This document shows, piece after piece, positions 1-9,133 of a stretch of 64,000 nucleotides of DNA. The notes below the pieces were generated by a model. The model saw only the letters and a list, made by a program, of their open reading frames with translations. It was not told the DNA's origin and made no database searches. Every line of letters begins with the position of its first letter. Position 1 is the first letter of the stretch. This DNA comes from Candidatus Gastranaerophilales bacterium. GTDB taxonomy: Bacteria > Cyanobacteriota > Vampirovibrionia > Gastranaerophilales > Gastranaerophilaceae. The position numbers and the translations under genes were made by a program. The stretch covers positions 1 to 64,000 of the forward strand of contig CANRGC010000011.1 in NCBI GenBank assembly GCA_947630045.1, in the 5' to 3' direction.

Positions 1-335
1 ACATCAAGCTTTCGCTTTCCATTCGCCTGCCCCATTTTCGAAAGTTATCAACTTTCTCAAACGGGCGACCCTGCTACATCCCGATATTATTCAGTTTTCA
101 ATTTTTTTGGAAATGCAGCTTGGGTATTCTTTGCGAAACGGCTCACATCAAGCTTTCGCTTTCCATTCGCCTGCCCCATTTTCGAAAGTTATCAACTTTC
201 TCAAACGGGCGACCCTGCTACATCCCGATATTATTCAGTTTTCAATTTTTTTGGAAATGCAGCTTGGGTATTCTTTGCGAAACGGCTCATATCAAGCTTT
301 CGCTTTCCATTCGCCTGCCCCATTTTGACATTTCT
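1..335. repeat. 144-bp tandem repeat, about 2.3 copies visible
   Basis: Copies begin at 1, 145 and 289, each with the phrase CATCAAGCTTTCGC or ATATCAAGC at its head, giving a period of exactly 144 bp. Copies 1 and 2 are almost identical. The third stops matching near 324, where the hairpin segment is lost, and briefly resumes as TTTCTCAAACG near 330-340. Each full copy has a perfect 7-bp stem GAAAGTT-ATC-AACTTTC (40-56 and 184-200). Because 144 is a multiple of three, short open frames run through the copies in more than one frame, but none has a ribosome site. The array is cut by the window start, so its full size is unknown. Confidence 0.9.
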
Positions 336-451
336 CAAACGTCTTAATAAACCGCAAGCACTATGCCTTAGGCTTTGCTTTGCATTCGACGCATATTCAA
401 ATGCGATAAGCGTTTCATAGAAATTTTATCAGATAATAACGATAAATCAAG
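336..451. other. Diverged flank of the tandem repeat
   Basis: There is no gene here. The stretch GGCTTTGCTTTGCATTCGACGC near 373-395 resembles the repeat-unit segment AGCTTTCGCTTTCCATTCGCC, so it may be a decayed further copy. A short inverted repeat CGCATATTCAAATGCG lies next to it. It sits just downstream of the end of the radical SAM gene (minus strand). Confidence 0.4.
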
Positions 452-1390
452 CTAAATTTTAAAACCTTGTTTTATCTTTGCTTTGACAATTTCAAAATTT
501 TTAACCGCATAATAAGGCAAAAACATTAAATTATAAAAACTTAAAAAGAGTGCATTTACAATTGAGCTTTTATTATAGTCAATAAGTCCGTTAATTATGG
601 GCTTTGGGCAAGTGCATTTTTTGTTAAGGCAAGGAAGAATTTTATCATACATTTTAAAATTTTTATCTTTTATGTTGCCAAGAAAATGAACTCTGTTAAA
701 CCTTGAAGAATAACACCTGTAAGCATCGCCATTTTCATAAACAAACATAAAATCTTTGCCCGCCGCACACATTTTGCCATAGGTTTCAGACATTTCTTTT
801 ATTTTTGTAACGGGAAACTTTTCAATAAAATTTTGCGCATTTTCATCATACTTTACAAAAGAATTTTTTATTCTCATATGCTGAAGTTCAAATTTTATCC
901 CGTTTTCTTTAAAAAATTCCGACACAGCTTTTAATTCTTCACAATTTTCATTGCTCAAAACAGAGCCGACTGTAAAATAAGTCTGCCCTTTACAGTTATT
1001 AAATTCTTTAGCCTTTAAAAGAAATTCATTTTTGTCTTTAACTTGGCTCAAATGAAGCGAAACAAAAAGTTCTTTTAAATTTTCGCCCGAAATATCTTTT
1101 AATTTTTTATATTCCTCAATCGGGAATGAAAAATTTGTGACGACTGAAAAGTTAAAATTCTTTTCTTTTAATTTTTTTATAAGCGGAAAAAACTCTTTTG
1201 CAAGCAAGGGTTCGCTCCCTGTGATTGTGATTTCAAAGTCGTTTGGAATTTTATCCAAAAAACTCAAAAAACTCTCTATGGTGTCTTTGTCTGCGTCTTT
1301 TAAATTTTGGGCAAAACCCTTTGACTGAGAGCAATACCGGCACCTGTAGTTACACCTTTGAGTAATTAAAAAATCAATCGACTTTTTCAT
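452..1390 (-). CDS. Radical SAM protein with SPASM-like C-terminus
   Basis: This 312-residue protein opens with the radical SAM cluster motif C13-x3-C17-x2-C20, which binds the 4Fe-4S cluster that cleaves S-adenosylmethionine. The sequence TGSEPLL near residue 58 replaces the usual GGEP. The C-terminal third carries further cysteines (CAAG, YRCYSS, CLNKKCTCPKP) in a pattern like a SPASM/twitch domain that would bind an auxiliary cluster. Such proteins modify peptides or act as sulfatase-maturase-like enzymes; no substrate peptide is evident nearby, so the reaction is unknown. Its start overlaps the stop of the glyoxalase gene by 4 bp (ATGA), so the two are likely translationally coupled in a gltX-glyoxalase-radical SAM operon. 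Confidence 0.8.
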   Translation of the reverse strand: MKKSIDFLITQRCNYRCRYCSQSKGFAQNLKDADKDTIESFLSFLDKIPNDFEITITGSEPLLAKEFFPLIKKLKEKNFNFSVVTNFSFPIEEYKKLKDISGENLKELFVSLHLSQVKDKNEFLLKAKEFNNCKGQTYFTVGSVLSNENCEELKAVSEFFKENGIKFELQHMRIKNSFVKYDENAQNFIEKFPVTKIKEMSETYGKMCAAGKDFMFVYENGDAYRCYSSRFNRVHFLGNIKDKNFKMYDKILPCLNKKCTCPKPIINGLIDYNKSSIVNALFLSFYNLMFLPYYAVKNFEIVKAKIKQGFKI

Positions 1391-1782
1391 TTTTTCTCAA
1401 TTACTTCGATTTCGTTTCCGTCAGGGTCATGCAAAAAGGCAACTTTCAGCTTATCTAAGCCGTCTTTTGTTTTAAGAACAATTTCAAACGGTTCAAAAAT
1501 ATACTCATAGCCAAGGCTTTTAAGCTTGTTTGAAAATTCACTTATATTTTCAACTTCAAAAGCAAAGTGCCCAAAGGCTTCCCCCTTAACATATTTATCT
1601 TCCGGCTTTTCAAAATTTGCGGTCAGTTCAATTTCAACACCCGTTATTTCATCTTTAAGATAATAAAGGGTGCAGTCTTCCAAATCTGCCTGACGTGAAA
1701 GTTTTAAGCCAAAAAGCTTGGTATAAAAATCAATGGATTTTTGAACATCATAAACCCTTATCATCGAGTGCAAAAATTTCAT
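1387..1782 (-). CDS. Glyoxalase I family protein (lactoylglutathione lyase-like)
   Basis: This 131-residue protein has the vicinal oxygen chelate fold pattern: two beta-alpha-beta-beta-beta halves, with likely metal ligands His5, Glu50 or Glu52, His72 and Glu126 (in HDPDGNEIEVIE). Length and motifs match lactoylglutathione lyase GloA, which converts the methylglyoxal hemithioacetal to a lactoylthiol. The family is broad and some members are dioxygenases or resistance proteins, so the substrate is inferred. The start lies 4 bp after the gltX stop and the end overlaps the radical SAM gene, so all three appear to be one transcript. Confidence 0.8.
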   Translation of the reverse strand: MKFLHSMIRVYDVQKSIDFYTKLFGLKLSRQADLEDCTLYYLKDEITGVEIELTANFEKPEDKYVKGEAFGHFAFEVENISEFSNKLKSLGYEYIFEPFEIVLKTKDGLDKLKVAFLHDPDGNEIEVIEKK

Positions 1783-1786
1783 AGAT

Positions 1787-3241
1787 TTATACCTTTATTG
1801 TTGAAAGTGCCTCTTTTGTTCTCAAAATGGTCTTTTCTTTGCCAATTACGGTTAAAATTCCCACCATATCGGCGCCTCTTGTTCTTCCCGTAATTGCGCC
1901 TCTTATTGCCCACATTGTTTCTTTAGGCTTATATCCGTATTTTTCTTTAAATTCCGTTCTTAAATCAGCAAGATCGTTATGAATTTTTTCTTCATCGGAA
2001 AAGTCCCAACCTTGGGCAAGGGTTAAAAATTTATTTAAAACATTTTTTGAAAGTTCAGTGTTTAAAAGTTCTTTAACCTCGTCAAGAGGAACATGTTCGC
2101 CAAAGAAATAAGGAACGGCGTCTTTAATTTCTTTTAAGGTTGTGAGCGGCTCTCTTGTAATTTCAACCATTTTTTCAAGCTTTTCTCTTGAAAGTTCGCT
2201 TAAGTCATAACCTTCCAAAAACGGAATAATCATATCGGTTAACTTTGAAATATCCATTTTCTTTATATATTGACCGTTCATCCAGTTTAATTTGTCATAT
2301 TCAAAAATGGAATTTGAACTTGAAATTTCATTAATTCTAAAATCTTGTGCAATTTCATCAACAGTTTTAATTTCAACCGAATCTGAAGGCGCCCAGCCCA
2401 AAAGCGCAACAAAGTTAATAAGAGCGTCTGTCAAATAGCCTTCTTTTACAAAATCTGAAACGGCGGTTGCGCCATGGCGCTTTGATAATTTGCTTCTGTC
2501 AGGTGCCAAAATCATTCCCAAATGTCCAAATTCAGGAACTTTTGCCCCGAGCGCTTCATAAATTAAAATTTGTTTCGGAGTGTTTGAAATATGGTCTTCG
2601 CCCCTTATAATATGGCTTATTTTCATAAGCATGTCGTCAATTACAACGGCAAAGTTATAAGTCGGCGCTCCGTTTGATTTCATAATTACAAAATCACCGA
2701 TAAGGCTTGTATCAAACTTGAGTTCGCCTTTTACCATATCATTAAAAACAAGTTCTTTGTGTTCAACTTTAAATCTTATGGAAGGTTTTCTTCCCTCTTT
2801 AATATACTGTTCCCTTTGTTCGGGTGTAATATCGAGACATTTTCTTGAATAAACGTAAGGTTTATGATTTTTAACCGCCTCTTCTTTTTCATGTTCTAAC
2901 TCTTCGTTAGTACAAAAACATTCATACGCATATCCTTTATCAAGAAGAATTTGGGCATATTTAGGATAAATATCAAACCTTTGAGATTGTGTATAAGGTC
3001 CGTATTCTCCGCCGACATCGGGTCCTTCATCCCAATTAAGCCCGAGCGCTTTAAGGGAATCAAAAATATTATCGACATAAGCCTGTTCGGTTCTTTCGGC
3101 GTCTGTATCTTCAATTCTTAAAACAAAAGTTCCGCCCGTTTTTTTTGCATATAAATAATTAAACAGTGCAGTTCTTGCAGTACCTATATGAAGATTGCCG
3201 CTTGGTGACGGGGCAATTCTAACCCTTACTTTATCTGACAT
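1787..3241 (-). CDS. gltX: Glutamyl-tRNA synthetase
   Basis: Class I aminoacyl-tRNA synthetase of 484 residues, normal length for bacterial GltX. The HIGH-type signature is HIGT at residues 18-21 after RIAPSPSGN, and the KMSKS-type loop is KLSKRHG near residue 250. It charges tRNA-Glu in the cytosol (and possibly tRNA-Gln if an amidotransferase route is used; that cannot be told from here). The ATG at 3241 has a good ribosome site (GGAGAA) about 8 bases upstream. It is the first gene of a three-gene minus-strand operon with the glyoxalase and the radical SAM protein. Confidence 0.97.
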   Translation of the reverse strand: MSDKVRVRIAPSPSGNLHIGTARTALFNYLYAKKTGGTFVLRIEDTDAERTEQAYVDNIFDSLKALGLNWDEGPDVGGEYGPYTQSQRFDIYPKYAQILLDKGYAYECFCTNEELEHEKEEAVKNHKPYVYSRKCLDITPEQREQYIKEGRKPSIRFKVEHKELVFNDMVKGELKFDTSLIGDFVIMKSNGAPTYNFAVVIDDMLMKISHIIRGEDHISNTPKQILIYEALGAKVPEFGHLGMILAPDRSKLSKRHGATAVSDFVKEGYLTDALINFVALLGWAPSDSVEIKTVDEIAQDFRINEISSSNSIFEYDKLNWMNGQYIKKMDISKLTDMIIPFLEGYDLSELSREKLEKMVEITREPLTTLKEIKDAVPYFFGEHVPLDEVKELLNTELSKNVLNKFLTLAQGWDFSDEEKIHNDLADLRTEFKEKYGYKPKETMWAIRGAITGRTRGADMVGILTVIGKEKTILRTKEALSTIKV

Positions 3242-3306
3242 TTTCTATATTCTCCAATACTTACAAAGTCTATAATACAACAAAAGTATATTTAGTGTAA
3301 TGAAAA

Positions 3307-3531
3307 TTATTTATTTTTTAATTCTTTGTCAGTTAATTTGAGAATTTTTTCTTTTATTTCTTTGCTTTCATCTATTAAATAGCCCAATTTTCTTGAAATT
3401 ATCCCGAGATATTCTTCCATAACTTCTTTTCCAATTCCGTCATATAGTCTGTCAATAAGGTCTTTCAAGACAAGTGTTTTCATATAAACTTCTTTAATTT
3501 CAAGAATAAACGTTTCCAACAAATAATTCAT
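3307..3531 (-). CDS. Small hypothetical protein, charged and helical
   Basis: A 74-residue protein rich in Lys, Glu, Ile and Leu with no recognised domain; it is predicted helical by composition. It is divergent from the XRE regulator at 3613, with 81 bp between the starts, and may be its regulatory partner. Two starts are possible: ATG 3531 (AAAGAAG upstream) and ATG 3483 (also AAAGAAG upstream); the shorter form has 58 residues. I keep the longer one without strong evidence. No function is proposed. Confidence 0.55.
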   Translation of the reverse strand: MNYLLETFILEIKEVYMKTLVLKDLIDRLYDGIGKEVMEEYLGIISRKLGYLIDESKEIKEKILKLTDKELKNK

Positions 3532-3585
3532 ATTTTCTTCTTTACAAAATTATCTTTTATTCCGTGCTATATACCTGTTAATTAA

Positions 3586-3600
3586 ATGCAAAATTAGCAT
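3586..3600. promoter_or_regulatory. Possible operator of the XRE regulator
   Basis: ATGCAAAATTAGCAT is an imperfect palindrome placed 13 bp before the regulator's start in the divergent intergenic region. A second perfect 8-bp inverted pair, CGTGCTAT at 3563-3570 and ATAGCACG at 3620-3627, brackets the same promoter. Assignment to the XRE protein rests on position only. Confidence 0.3.
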
Positions 3601-3612
3601 AAAAATATTTGT

Positions 3613-3828
3613 ATGACAAATAGCACGATTAAACTGTTAAGAGAAAACATCAAAAAGTTCAGAAACAAAAAGGGTTTAACACAAGAAGCCTTAAGCGAAC
3701 TTTGCGGGATTTCCTGCGATTATTTGTCTGAAATTGAAAGAGGAAAGAAAACCCCGAGTTTAAAAAGATTTTTAATTATTGCAAATAAGCTTGAAGTTCC
3801 TCCGCAAAAATTTTTTGAGAAAAACTAA
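3613..3828 (+). CDS. XRE-family helix-turn-helix regulator
   Basis: A 71-residue single-domain protein with a lambda-repressor type HTH. The recognition region QEALSELCGISCDYLSEIERG and the following KKTPSLKRFLIIANKLEVP are typical of HTH_3 proteins. It probably binds DNA as a dimer. Its targets are unknown; the divergent small gene and its own promoter are the nearest candidates. There is no clear Shine-Dalgarno sequence before the ATG, so it could be a further leaderless gene, but the -10 hexamer (TAAAAA at 3600-3605) is weak. Confidence 0.8.
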   Translation: MTNSTIKLLRENIKKFRNKKGLTQEALSELCGISCDYLSEIERGKKTPSLKRFLIIANKLEVPPQKFFEKN

Positions 3829-3893
3829 TTTTAAAATAACCCTTTTAGTTTTATTTTTTTAAAAATAATTAAGCAAAAAAAGCATGTTTATTG

Positions 3894-3899
3894 TATAAT
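3894..3899 (+). promoter_or_regulatory. -10 box of a probable leaderless promoter for hom
   Basis: TATAAT ends 8 bases before the A of the hom start codon, and no ribosome site lies between them, so transcription should begin at or next to the ATG. No good -35 box was seen. Confidence 0.6.
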
Positions 3900-3906
3900 C
3901 GCTTTT

Positions 3907-5166
3907 ATGGAAAAGAATATTTTAAAAATAGGAATAATAGGTCTTGGCGTTGTCGGAACGGGCGTTGTGAAAACGCTTTTCGGGTTTGACAACATTGAAA
4001 TTAAAAAAATAGCCGTCAGAAACATTAATAAAAAAAGGGGGGTTGATTTTAAAAACTTAACAACTGACCCGTTTGAAATTGCAAATGACCCCGAAATTGA
4101 TGTTGTTGTTGAAGTTGCCGGCGGAATTGACCCTTGTTTAGAGGTTTTTAAAACCGCAATCAAAAACAAAAAACATATAGTGACGGCAAACAAAGAGCTT
4201 CTTGCAAAACATGGCGATGAAATTTTTTCTCTTGCAAACGAAAACAATGTCACCGTCTTATATGAAGCTGCCGTTGCGGGCGGAATTCCGATTATAGGTC
4301 CGATTAAAACGACTTTAAGAGGGAATTCCTTTAACAAAGTTATGGGAATTTTAAACGGAACAACAAACTATATCTTAACCAAAATGGAAGAAGACGGGCT
4401 TTCCTATGAAGAATGTTTAAAACAGGCTCAGGCTTTGGGATATGCCGAAGCTGACCCAACCAACGATGTCGAAGGGTTTGACACAATGTTTAAAATTGCA
4501 ATTCTTGCAAACATTGTTTTTAGAAAGAAAATCGACTATACAAAAATTTACAGAGAAGGAATTTCAAAAATTACAAGCACCGATATAAGGTTTGCGGACG
4601 AACTCGGATATAAAATTAAGCTTCTCGGATTAGCTCAAAAAACAAATGAAGGCTCACTTGATATAAGAGTTCACCCCGTTTTGGTTAGCGCTTCAAGCAC
4701 GATATCAAAAATTAATAACGCAACAAACACCGTGCTTCTTGAAGGTTACCCTGTCGGAAGCGTTATGTTTACGGGCCCCGGTGCAGGTGAAGCGCCCACT
4801 GCAAGCTCTGTTGTCGGTGACATTCTTGCAATTGCTAGCGAAATTTCATATACAGACACAATTCTTCCTTCATCCCGTGTCAGAAACTATGAAAACGCAG
4901 TTCAAGAGGACATTTTAAGCACAAAAAATTCATATTACATTGCAATAAACGCACAGAATGCAATCGGCGTAATTGGCGCTATAGGTTCAATTTGCGCAAA
5001 AAATAATATTAATCTTCAAAGCATTATTCAAAAAGGAATTAAAGAAGATAACACCGCTTTTATTGTTGTAATCACTGAAAGCGCCTTTGAAGCCGATATT
5101 CAAAACACAATTAAAGAATTAAAGGCAAAAAACATTAATGTAACAAGTTTGATTAGAGTTATTTAA
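3907..5166 (+). CDS. hom: Homoserine dehydrogenase
   Basis: A 419-residue protein with an N-terminal NAD(P)-binding motif GLGVVG (residues 12-17), the central homoserine dehydrogenase domain (for example [14 protein letters not shown]), and a C-terminal ACT domain from about residue 345 that normally senses threonine. It reduces aspartate semialdehyde to homoserine in threonine and methionine synthesis. It is followed after 10 bp by thrC, so the two form a threonine operon. The start is set by the -10 box directly upstream and by the conserved N-terminus. Confidence 0.96.
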   Translation: MEKNILKIGIIGLGVVGTGVVKTLFGFDNIEIKKIAVRNINKKRGVDFKNLTTDPFEIANDPEIDVVVEVAGGIDPCLEVFKTAIKNKKHIVTANKELLAKHGDEIFSLANENNVTVLYEAAVAGGIPIIGPIKTTLRGNSFNKVMGILNGTTNYILTKMEEDGLSYEECLKQAQALGYAEADPTNDVEGFDTMFKIAILANIVFRKKIDYTKIYREGISKITSTDIRFADELGYKIKLLGLAQKTNEGSLDIRVHPVLVSASSTISKINNATNTVLLEGYPVGSVMFTGPGAGEAPTASSVVGDILAIASEISYTDTILPSSRVRNYENAVQEDILSTKNSYYIAINAQNAIGVIGAIGSICAKNNINLQSIIQKGIKEDNTAFIVVITESAFEADIQNTIKELKAKNINVTSLIRVI

Positions 5167-5176
5167 GGAAAAAATT

Positions 5177-6232
5177 ATGAGATATAGCGGTTTGATTAAT
5201 AAATACAGAGAATTTTTACCCGTGACGGATAACACTCCCGTTGTCACACTGTCAGAAGGAAACACACCCTTAATCAAGGCTGATAATCTGGTGAAATATT
5301 TAGGGCTTGAAGGATGTGAAATTTATTTAAAATATGAAGGCTCAAACCCCACGGGAAGCTTTAAAGACAGGGGAATGACAATGGCGGTCACAAAAGCAAA
5401 AGAGGAAGGTTCTAATGCCGTTATTTGTGCTTCTACGGGAAATACTTCGGCTTCCGCAGCCGCATATTCCGCTAAAGCCGGATTGAAATGTTACGTTTTA
5501 ATTCCTGACGGATATATAGCTCTCGGAAAACTTTCCCAAGCTATGATGTATGGGGCTGAAGTTATTGCAATTTCCGGAAACTTTGATGAGGCGCTTGAAG
5601 CGGTGCGTGAAATTTCCGCAAATTACCCGATTACTCTTGTAAATTCAATCAACCCTTACAGAATTGAAGGACAAAAAACAGGCGCCTTTGAATTGATTGA
5701 AGCGCTTGAAGACGCCCCCGATTACCACTTTATACCCGTTGGAAATGCGGGAAATATTACGGCATATTGGAAGGGCTATAAAGAATGGTTTGAGCTTAAA
5801 AAATGCTCAAAATTACCAAAAATGATGGGCATACAAGCGGAAGGCTCCGCCGCAATCGTTAAAGGGCACAGAATTCTTCACCCTGAAACAATTGCAACGG
5901 CAATCAGAATAGGAAACCCCGCAAGCTGGAAAAAGGCGGAAGCTGCAAGAGATGAATCAAAAGGAACTATTGATATGGTTTCTGATGAAAAAATTCTTGA
6001 GGCATACAATCTGCTTGCAAATTTAGAGGGTGTTTTCTGTGAACCCGCAAGTGCGGCAAGTGTTGCAGGATTAATTAAATTGAAAGATGAAATTAAGCCG
6101 AATTCAAAAATTGTCTGCATTTTGACGGGCAACGGGCTAAAAGACCCTGATTGCGCTATTAAAAATGCGAAATCAAAAGTACAAAAGACAAGTGCGGAAA
6201 TTAAAGACATTGTTAAATTAATGAAAATATAA
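5177..6232 (+). CDS. thrC: Threonine synthase
   Basis: A 351-residue fold-type II PLP enzyme. The PLP lysine is Lys63 in [12 protein letters not shown], and the glycine-rich phosphate loop appears as PVGNAGNI. It converts O-phosphohomoserine to threonine. The length fits the short bacterial type. It lies immediately downstream of hom with its own ribosome site (AAGGAAAAAATT). The homoserine kinase gene thrB is not in the window. Confidence 0.95.
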   Translation: MRYSGLINKYREFLPVTDNTPVVTLSEGNTPLIKADNLVKYLGLEGCEIYLKYEGSNPTGSFKDRGMTMAVTKAKEEGSNAVICASTGNTSASAAAYSAKAGLKCYVLIPDGYIALGKLSQAMMYGAEVIAISGNFDEALEAVREISANYPITLVNSINPYRIEGQKTGAFELIEALEDAPDYHFIPVGNAGNITAYWKGYKEWFELKKCSKLPKMMGIQAEGSAAIVKGHRILHPETIATAIRIGNPASWKKAEAARDESKGTIDMVSDEKILEAYNLLANLEGVFCEPASAASVAGLIKLKDEIKPNSKIVCILTGNGLKDPDCAIKNAKSKVQKTSAEIKDIVKLMKI

Positions 6233-6332
6233 ATTATACATTAACAAAACTTAATGATTTGCACTGCCAAGAAAAGTTTTATTTTTATGGGTTTTATAAT
6301 TACATAAGAAATTTATATAAAAAGGAGAATAT

Positions 6333-6779
6333 ATGCAAATTAACTCTGTAAATTTAAATTGCTCGGGCGATTGTTCCGGCAGAAGAACAGGCTTGTATAG
6401 CTTTAAAGGAAAAAGTGAAGCCGATAAATCTTCAAGTAAGAAAAAAGTTGCGGTCATGGCAGGTGTTGCTGCGGCAGGAGCATTAGCTCTAGGTGCATAT
6501 GCATTTTCAAAAGGAAAGGCAAACTCCGCTGAAGGCACAAAAATAAGCGAGGTTTTAAAAAACGGTTTTACTTCAACAAAAAATAAAGTCACAGGATTTA
6601 TAAATAAATATAGAAAACCGCAAACAGCGCCTGAAATTAAAGAAGCTACGAATACTATTAATAATTTACGTCCGTTTGAAATTAGAGAAGCTATGAGCGC
6701 TATTGACAATTTCCATGCTCCTCAAAATATGGACGCTTTGAGAGAAAATTTCAAAAACGTCGTAGATAGCTTTATTTAA
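6333..6779 (+). CDS. Small single-pass membrane protein with N-terminal SFKG motif
   Basis: A 148-residue protein of unknown function. A Cys/Ser/Arg-rich N-terminus contains SFKG at residues 23-26, followed by a lysine patch and one hydrophobic Ala/Gly-rich segment (about 39-58). The rest is a polar helical tail. The MQI start and SF[TK]G motif recur in the unrelated protein at 54755-56398. The start has a strong ribosome site (AAAAGGAGAATAT). A terminator follows, so it is probably a single-gene unit. Confidence 0.7.
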   Translation: MQINSVNLNCSGDCSGRRTGLYSFKGKSEADKSSSKKKVAVMAGVAAAGALALGAYAFSKGKANSAEGTKISEVLKNGFTSTKNKVTGFINKYRKPQTAPEIKEATNTINNLRPFEIREAMSAIDNFHAPQNMDALRENFKNVVDSFI

Positions 6780-6798
6780 TAATTAAAAAATAATTTAA

Positions 6799-6825
6799 AA
6801 GAAGCCTTTCGGGGCTTCTTTTTTT
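6799..6825 (+). terminator. Rho-independent terminator
   Basis: The stem AAGAAGCC / GGCTTCTT closes a short loop and is followed by a run of T. It ends the gene at 6333-6779. Confidence 0.9.
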
Positions 6826-6840
6826 AGCGCCATTGTAATA

Positions 6841-6873
6841 AAAAACTCTGCCTTATAAAAGACAGAGTTTTTT
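6841..6873 (-). terminator. Terminator of gltD
   Basis: The stem AAACTCTG / CAGAGTTT is flanked by A- and T-runs on both sides. On the minus strand it lies directly after the gltD stop. Confidence 0.85.
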
Positions 6874-6892
6874 AATTTAATTATAAATAATT

Positions 6893-8263
6893 TTATCCTA
6901 AGGCTTCAATAATTGCTTTTGCAGCACGTTTTCCGGCGCCCATAGCATTAATTGCGGTTGATTCGCCCAAAGGTGCAACGTCTCCGCCTGCCCAAACTTC
7001 GTTAATTGAAGTTTCGCCTTTTTCGTTAATTATAATATAGCCTTTTTTGTCAGTTTCAAGGTCAAGTGAGTCATTTTTTGCCGAATTTTGGATAATCGGG
7101 TTCGGGCCTGTTCCGAGAGAAACAATAACGGCGTCAAAATCAAGCGTTACATATTCGCCCGTGCCAACGGGTCTTCTTCTTCCGGAAGCGTCAGGTTCGC
7201 CCAATTCCATAATTTCAAATTTCATTGCCTTAACATAGCCTTCTTCGCCTATAATCTCAACAGGCGCATGCAAAAATTTAAAGATAACGCCTTCTTCTTT
7301 AGCGTGTCTGATTTCTTCTTTTCTTGCGGGAAGCTCGTCTTCCGTTCTTCTGTATAAAATATAAACTTCTTTATAACCAACTCTGACAGCCGTTCTTGCA
7401 GCGTCCATTGCAACGTTGCCGCCGCCTATGATTGCTGCCTTTGTGCCGACTTTTAAAGGAGTAGGTGTTGTAAGTTCGTTTGCATGCATTAAATTAACTC
7501 TTGTTAAAAATTCGTTTGCACTGTAAACCCCGTTTAAATTTTCGCCTTTAATGCCCATCATTTTGGGAAGTCCGGCGCCGGAGCATATGAAAATTGCGCT
7601 ATAGCCTTCGTCTTTAAGCTGTTTTAAAGTAACAGATTTTCCGACAACGACATTTTTAATGATTTCAACCCCTTTTTTCTTTAAACCTTCAATTTCTCTG
7701 TCTAAAACGGTTCTTGGCAATCTGAAAGGCGGAATACCATATCTTAAAACACCGCCGACTTCATGGAGCGCTTCGAAAATTGTAACATCGAAGCCTGCGT
7801 TTTTAAGGTCATTTGCAGCGCTCATGCCTGCACAACCGGAACCTACAATGGCAACTTTTTTGCCGTTTGGTTTAATTTCAACATCAACAGGCTTTGAATT
7901 ATCGCCTACATATCTTTCAAGAGAGCCTATTGCAACGGCTTTTCCTTTAATACCAAGCACGCATTTTGATTCGCATTGTCTTTCCTGAGGGCAAACCCTT
8001 CCGCAAACAGACGGAAGCATGTTTGTTTCTCTGATAATTTCACCCGCTTTTTGGATGTTTCCCGCTTTAACCTGTTGAATAAATTCGGGAATGTTAACAC
8101 TGACGGGGCAGCCTTTTTTGCACATAGGATTTTTACAATTTAAACAGCGGCTGGCTTCGAGAGAAGCTTGTTCGCTTGTAAAGTTTTCTTCAACCGCATT
8201 GAAATTCGATCTTCTTTCAACTTTGTCTTGTTCTATAGGTTTTTGACGTTCAATAATAGCCAT
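6893..8263 (-). CDS. gltD: Glutamate synthase small subunit-type NADPH oxidoreductase
   Basis: A 456-residue protein with the GltD layout: an N-terminal cysteine-rich segment (CLNCKNPMCKKGCP) that binds Fe-S clusters, an FAD-binding motif GSGCAGMSAA near residue 142, and an NADPH-binding motif GGGNVAMDAA near residue 278. In glutamate synthase it passes electrons from NADPH to the large subunit. No gltB neighbour is present here, so it could instead serve another partner, as stand-alone GltD-like proteins do. It starts after AGGAGAAC and ends in its own terminator, so it appears monocistronic. Confidence 0.9.
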   Translation of the reverse strand: MAIIERQKPIEQDKVERRSNFNAVEENFTSEQASLEASRCLNCKNPMCKKGCPVSVNIPEFIQQVKAGNIQKAGEIIRETNMLPSVCGRVCPQERQCESKCVLGIKGKAVAIGSLERYVGDNSKPVDVEIKPNGKKVAIVGSGCAGMSAANDLKNAGFDVTIFEALHEVGGVLRYGIPPFRLPRTVLDREIEGLKKKGVEIIKNVVVGKSVTLKQLKDEGYSAIFICSGAGLPKMMGIKGENLNGVYSANEFLTRVNLMHANELTTPTPLKVGTKAAIIGGGNVAMDAARTAVRVGYKEVYILYRRTEDELPARKEEIRHAKEEGVIFKFLHAPVEIIGEEGYVKAMKFEIMELGEPDASGRRRPVGTGEYVTLDFDAVIVSLGTGPNPIIQNSAKNDSLDLETDKKGYIIINEKGETSINEVWAGGDVAPLGESTAINAMGAGKRAAKAIIEALG

Positions 8264-8329
8264 TTATAATGTTCTCCTAATAACTTCCATGATTTTATTG
8301 TATAATAAAAAAGAAAAATAGGCTAAAAA

Positions 8330-9133
8330 ATGAAAAAGACCGACATAAAACTTTTAATAACTGATATTGACGGAACGGTTGTAGATGAAAATTGCAAATT
8401 TACTCCAACCATAAAAGCTTATTTTAAAGAACTGACTTCTCGAGGAATTAAAGTTGTGCTTGCAACCGGAAGAATGTTTGACGGTGCGGACGGGGTCAGA
8501 AAAGAACTCGGGCTTGAAACACCCGTTGTTTGTTATCAGGGGGCAATGGTAAGAAAAGGAAATGAAATTTTACACAAATCTTTTGTATCGCCTGATATTG
8601 CAAGAGAAATAATCGAAATTTCAAGAAAAGAAAATTTCCATATAAATTTATATAATAACGATAAACTAATCGTCGAAGATGATAACAAAGAAATGATGTT
8701 TGATTACACAAACGGAAGGCACACGACTTATCTTGCAGCAGATTCTTTTGATAAAGTAAAATTGGAAAATATTCCAAAACTTCTTGCAATTGTTTATGAT
8801 GAAGAAAAACTTTTCGACTTGAGAGAGAGAATGCAAAAAAAATTTGCCGGTGTTTTAGCTGTTGTAAGAAGCCATAAACACTATCTTGAATTTACAAATA
8901 TAAATGCCACAAAGGGTTCTGCGCTGAATTTTTTAAAAAATTATTGGAATATTAAAAAAGAAGAAGTTATGGCTTCGGGCGATCAGGACAACGATTTTGA
9001 AATGCTTGAAAATGCGGGGCTTAAAATTGCAATGGGAAATGCAAGCCCGAAATTAAAGGAAATTGCTGATTTTATCTGCCCGACAATTCAAAACGACGGT
9101 TTATCAAAGGCAATAGAGAAGTTTATTTTATGA
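8330..9133 (+). CDS. Cof-type HAD-IIB phosphatase
   Basis: A 267-residue haloacid dehalogenase superfamily hydrolase. Motif I is DIDGTVV (nucleophile in the first Asp, residues 13-16), and motif IV is SGDQDNDFEML. The C2-type cap between them assigns it to subclass IIB (Cof/YidA-like), which dephosphorylates sugar phosphates or cofactors. The precise substrate is not predictable. A TATAAT box lies at 8301-8306. The stop overlaps the ispF start by 4 bp (ATGA), so the two are co-translated. Confidence 0.88.
   Translation: MKKTDIKLLITDIDGTVVDENCKFTPTIKAYFKELTSRGIKVVLATGRMFDGADGVRKELGLETPVVCYQGAMVRKGNEILHKSFVSPDIAREIIEISRKENFHINLYNNDKLIVEDDNKEMMFDYTNGRHTTYLAADSFDKVKLENIPKLLAIVYDEEKLFDLRERMQKKFAGVLAVVRSHKHYLEFTNINATKGSALNFLKNYWNIKKEEVMASGDQDNDFEMLENAGLKIAMGNASPKLKEIADFICPTIQNDGLSKAIEKFIL

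Noticed and set aside
1-335. CRISPR array
   Set aside because: The period of 144 bp without short repeats and unique spacers does not fit; no cas genes are present.
107-347. Open reading frames of 73 and 75 codons in the 144-bp repeat
   Set aside because: They are open in more than one frame simply because the unit has few stops and a length divisible by three; there is no ribosome site and the peptides look random.
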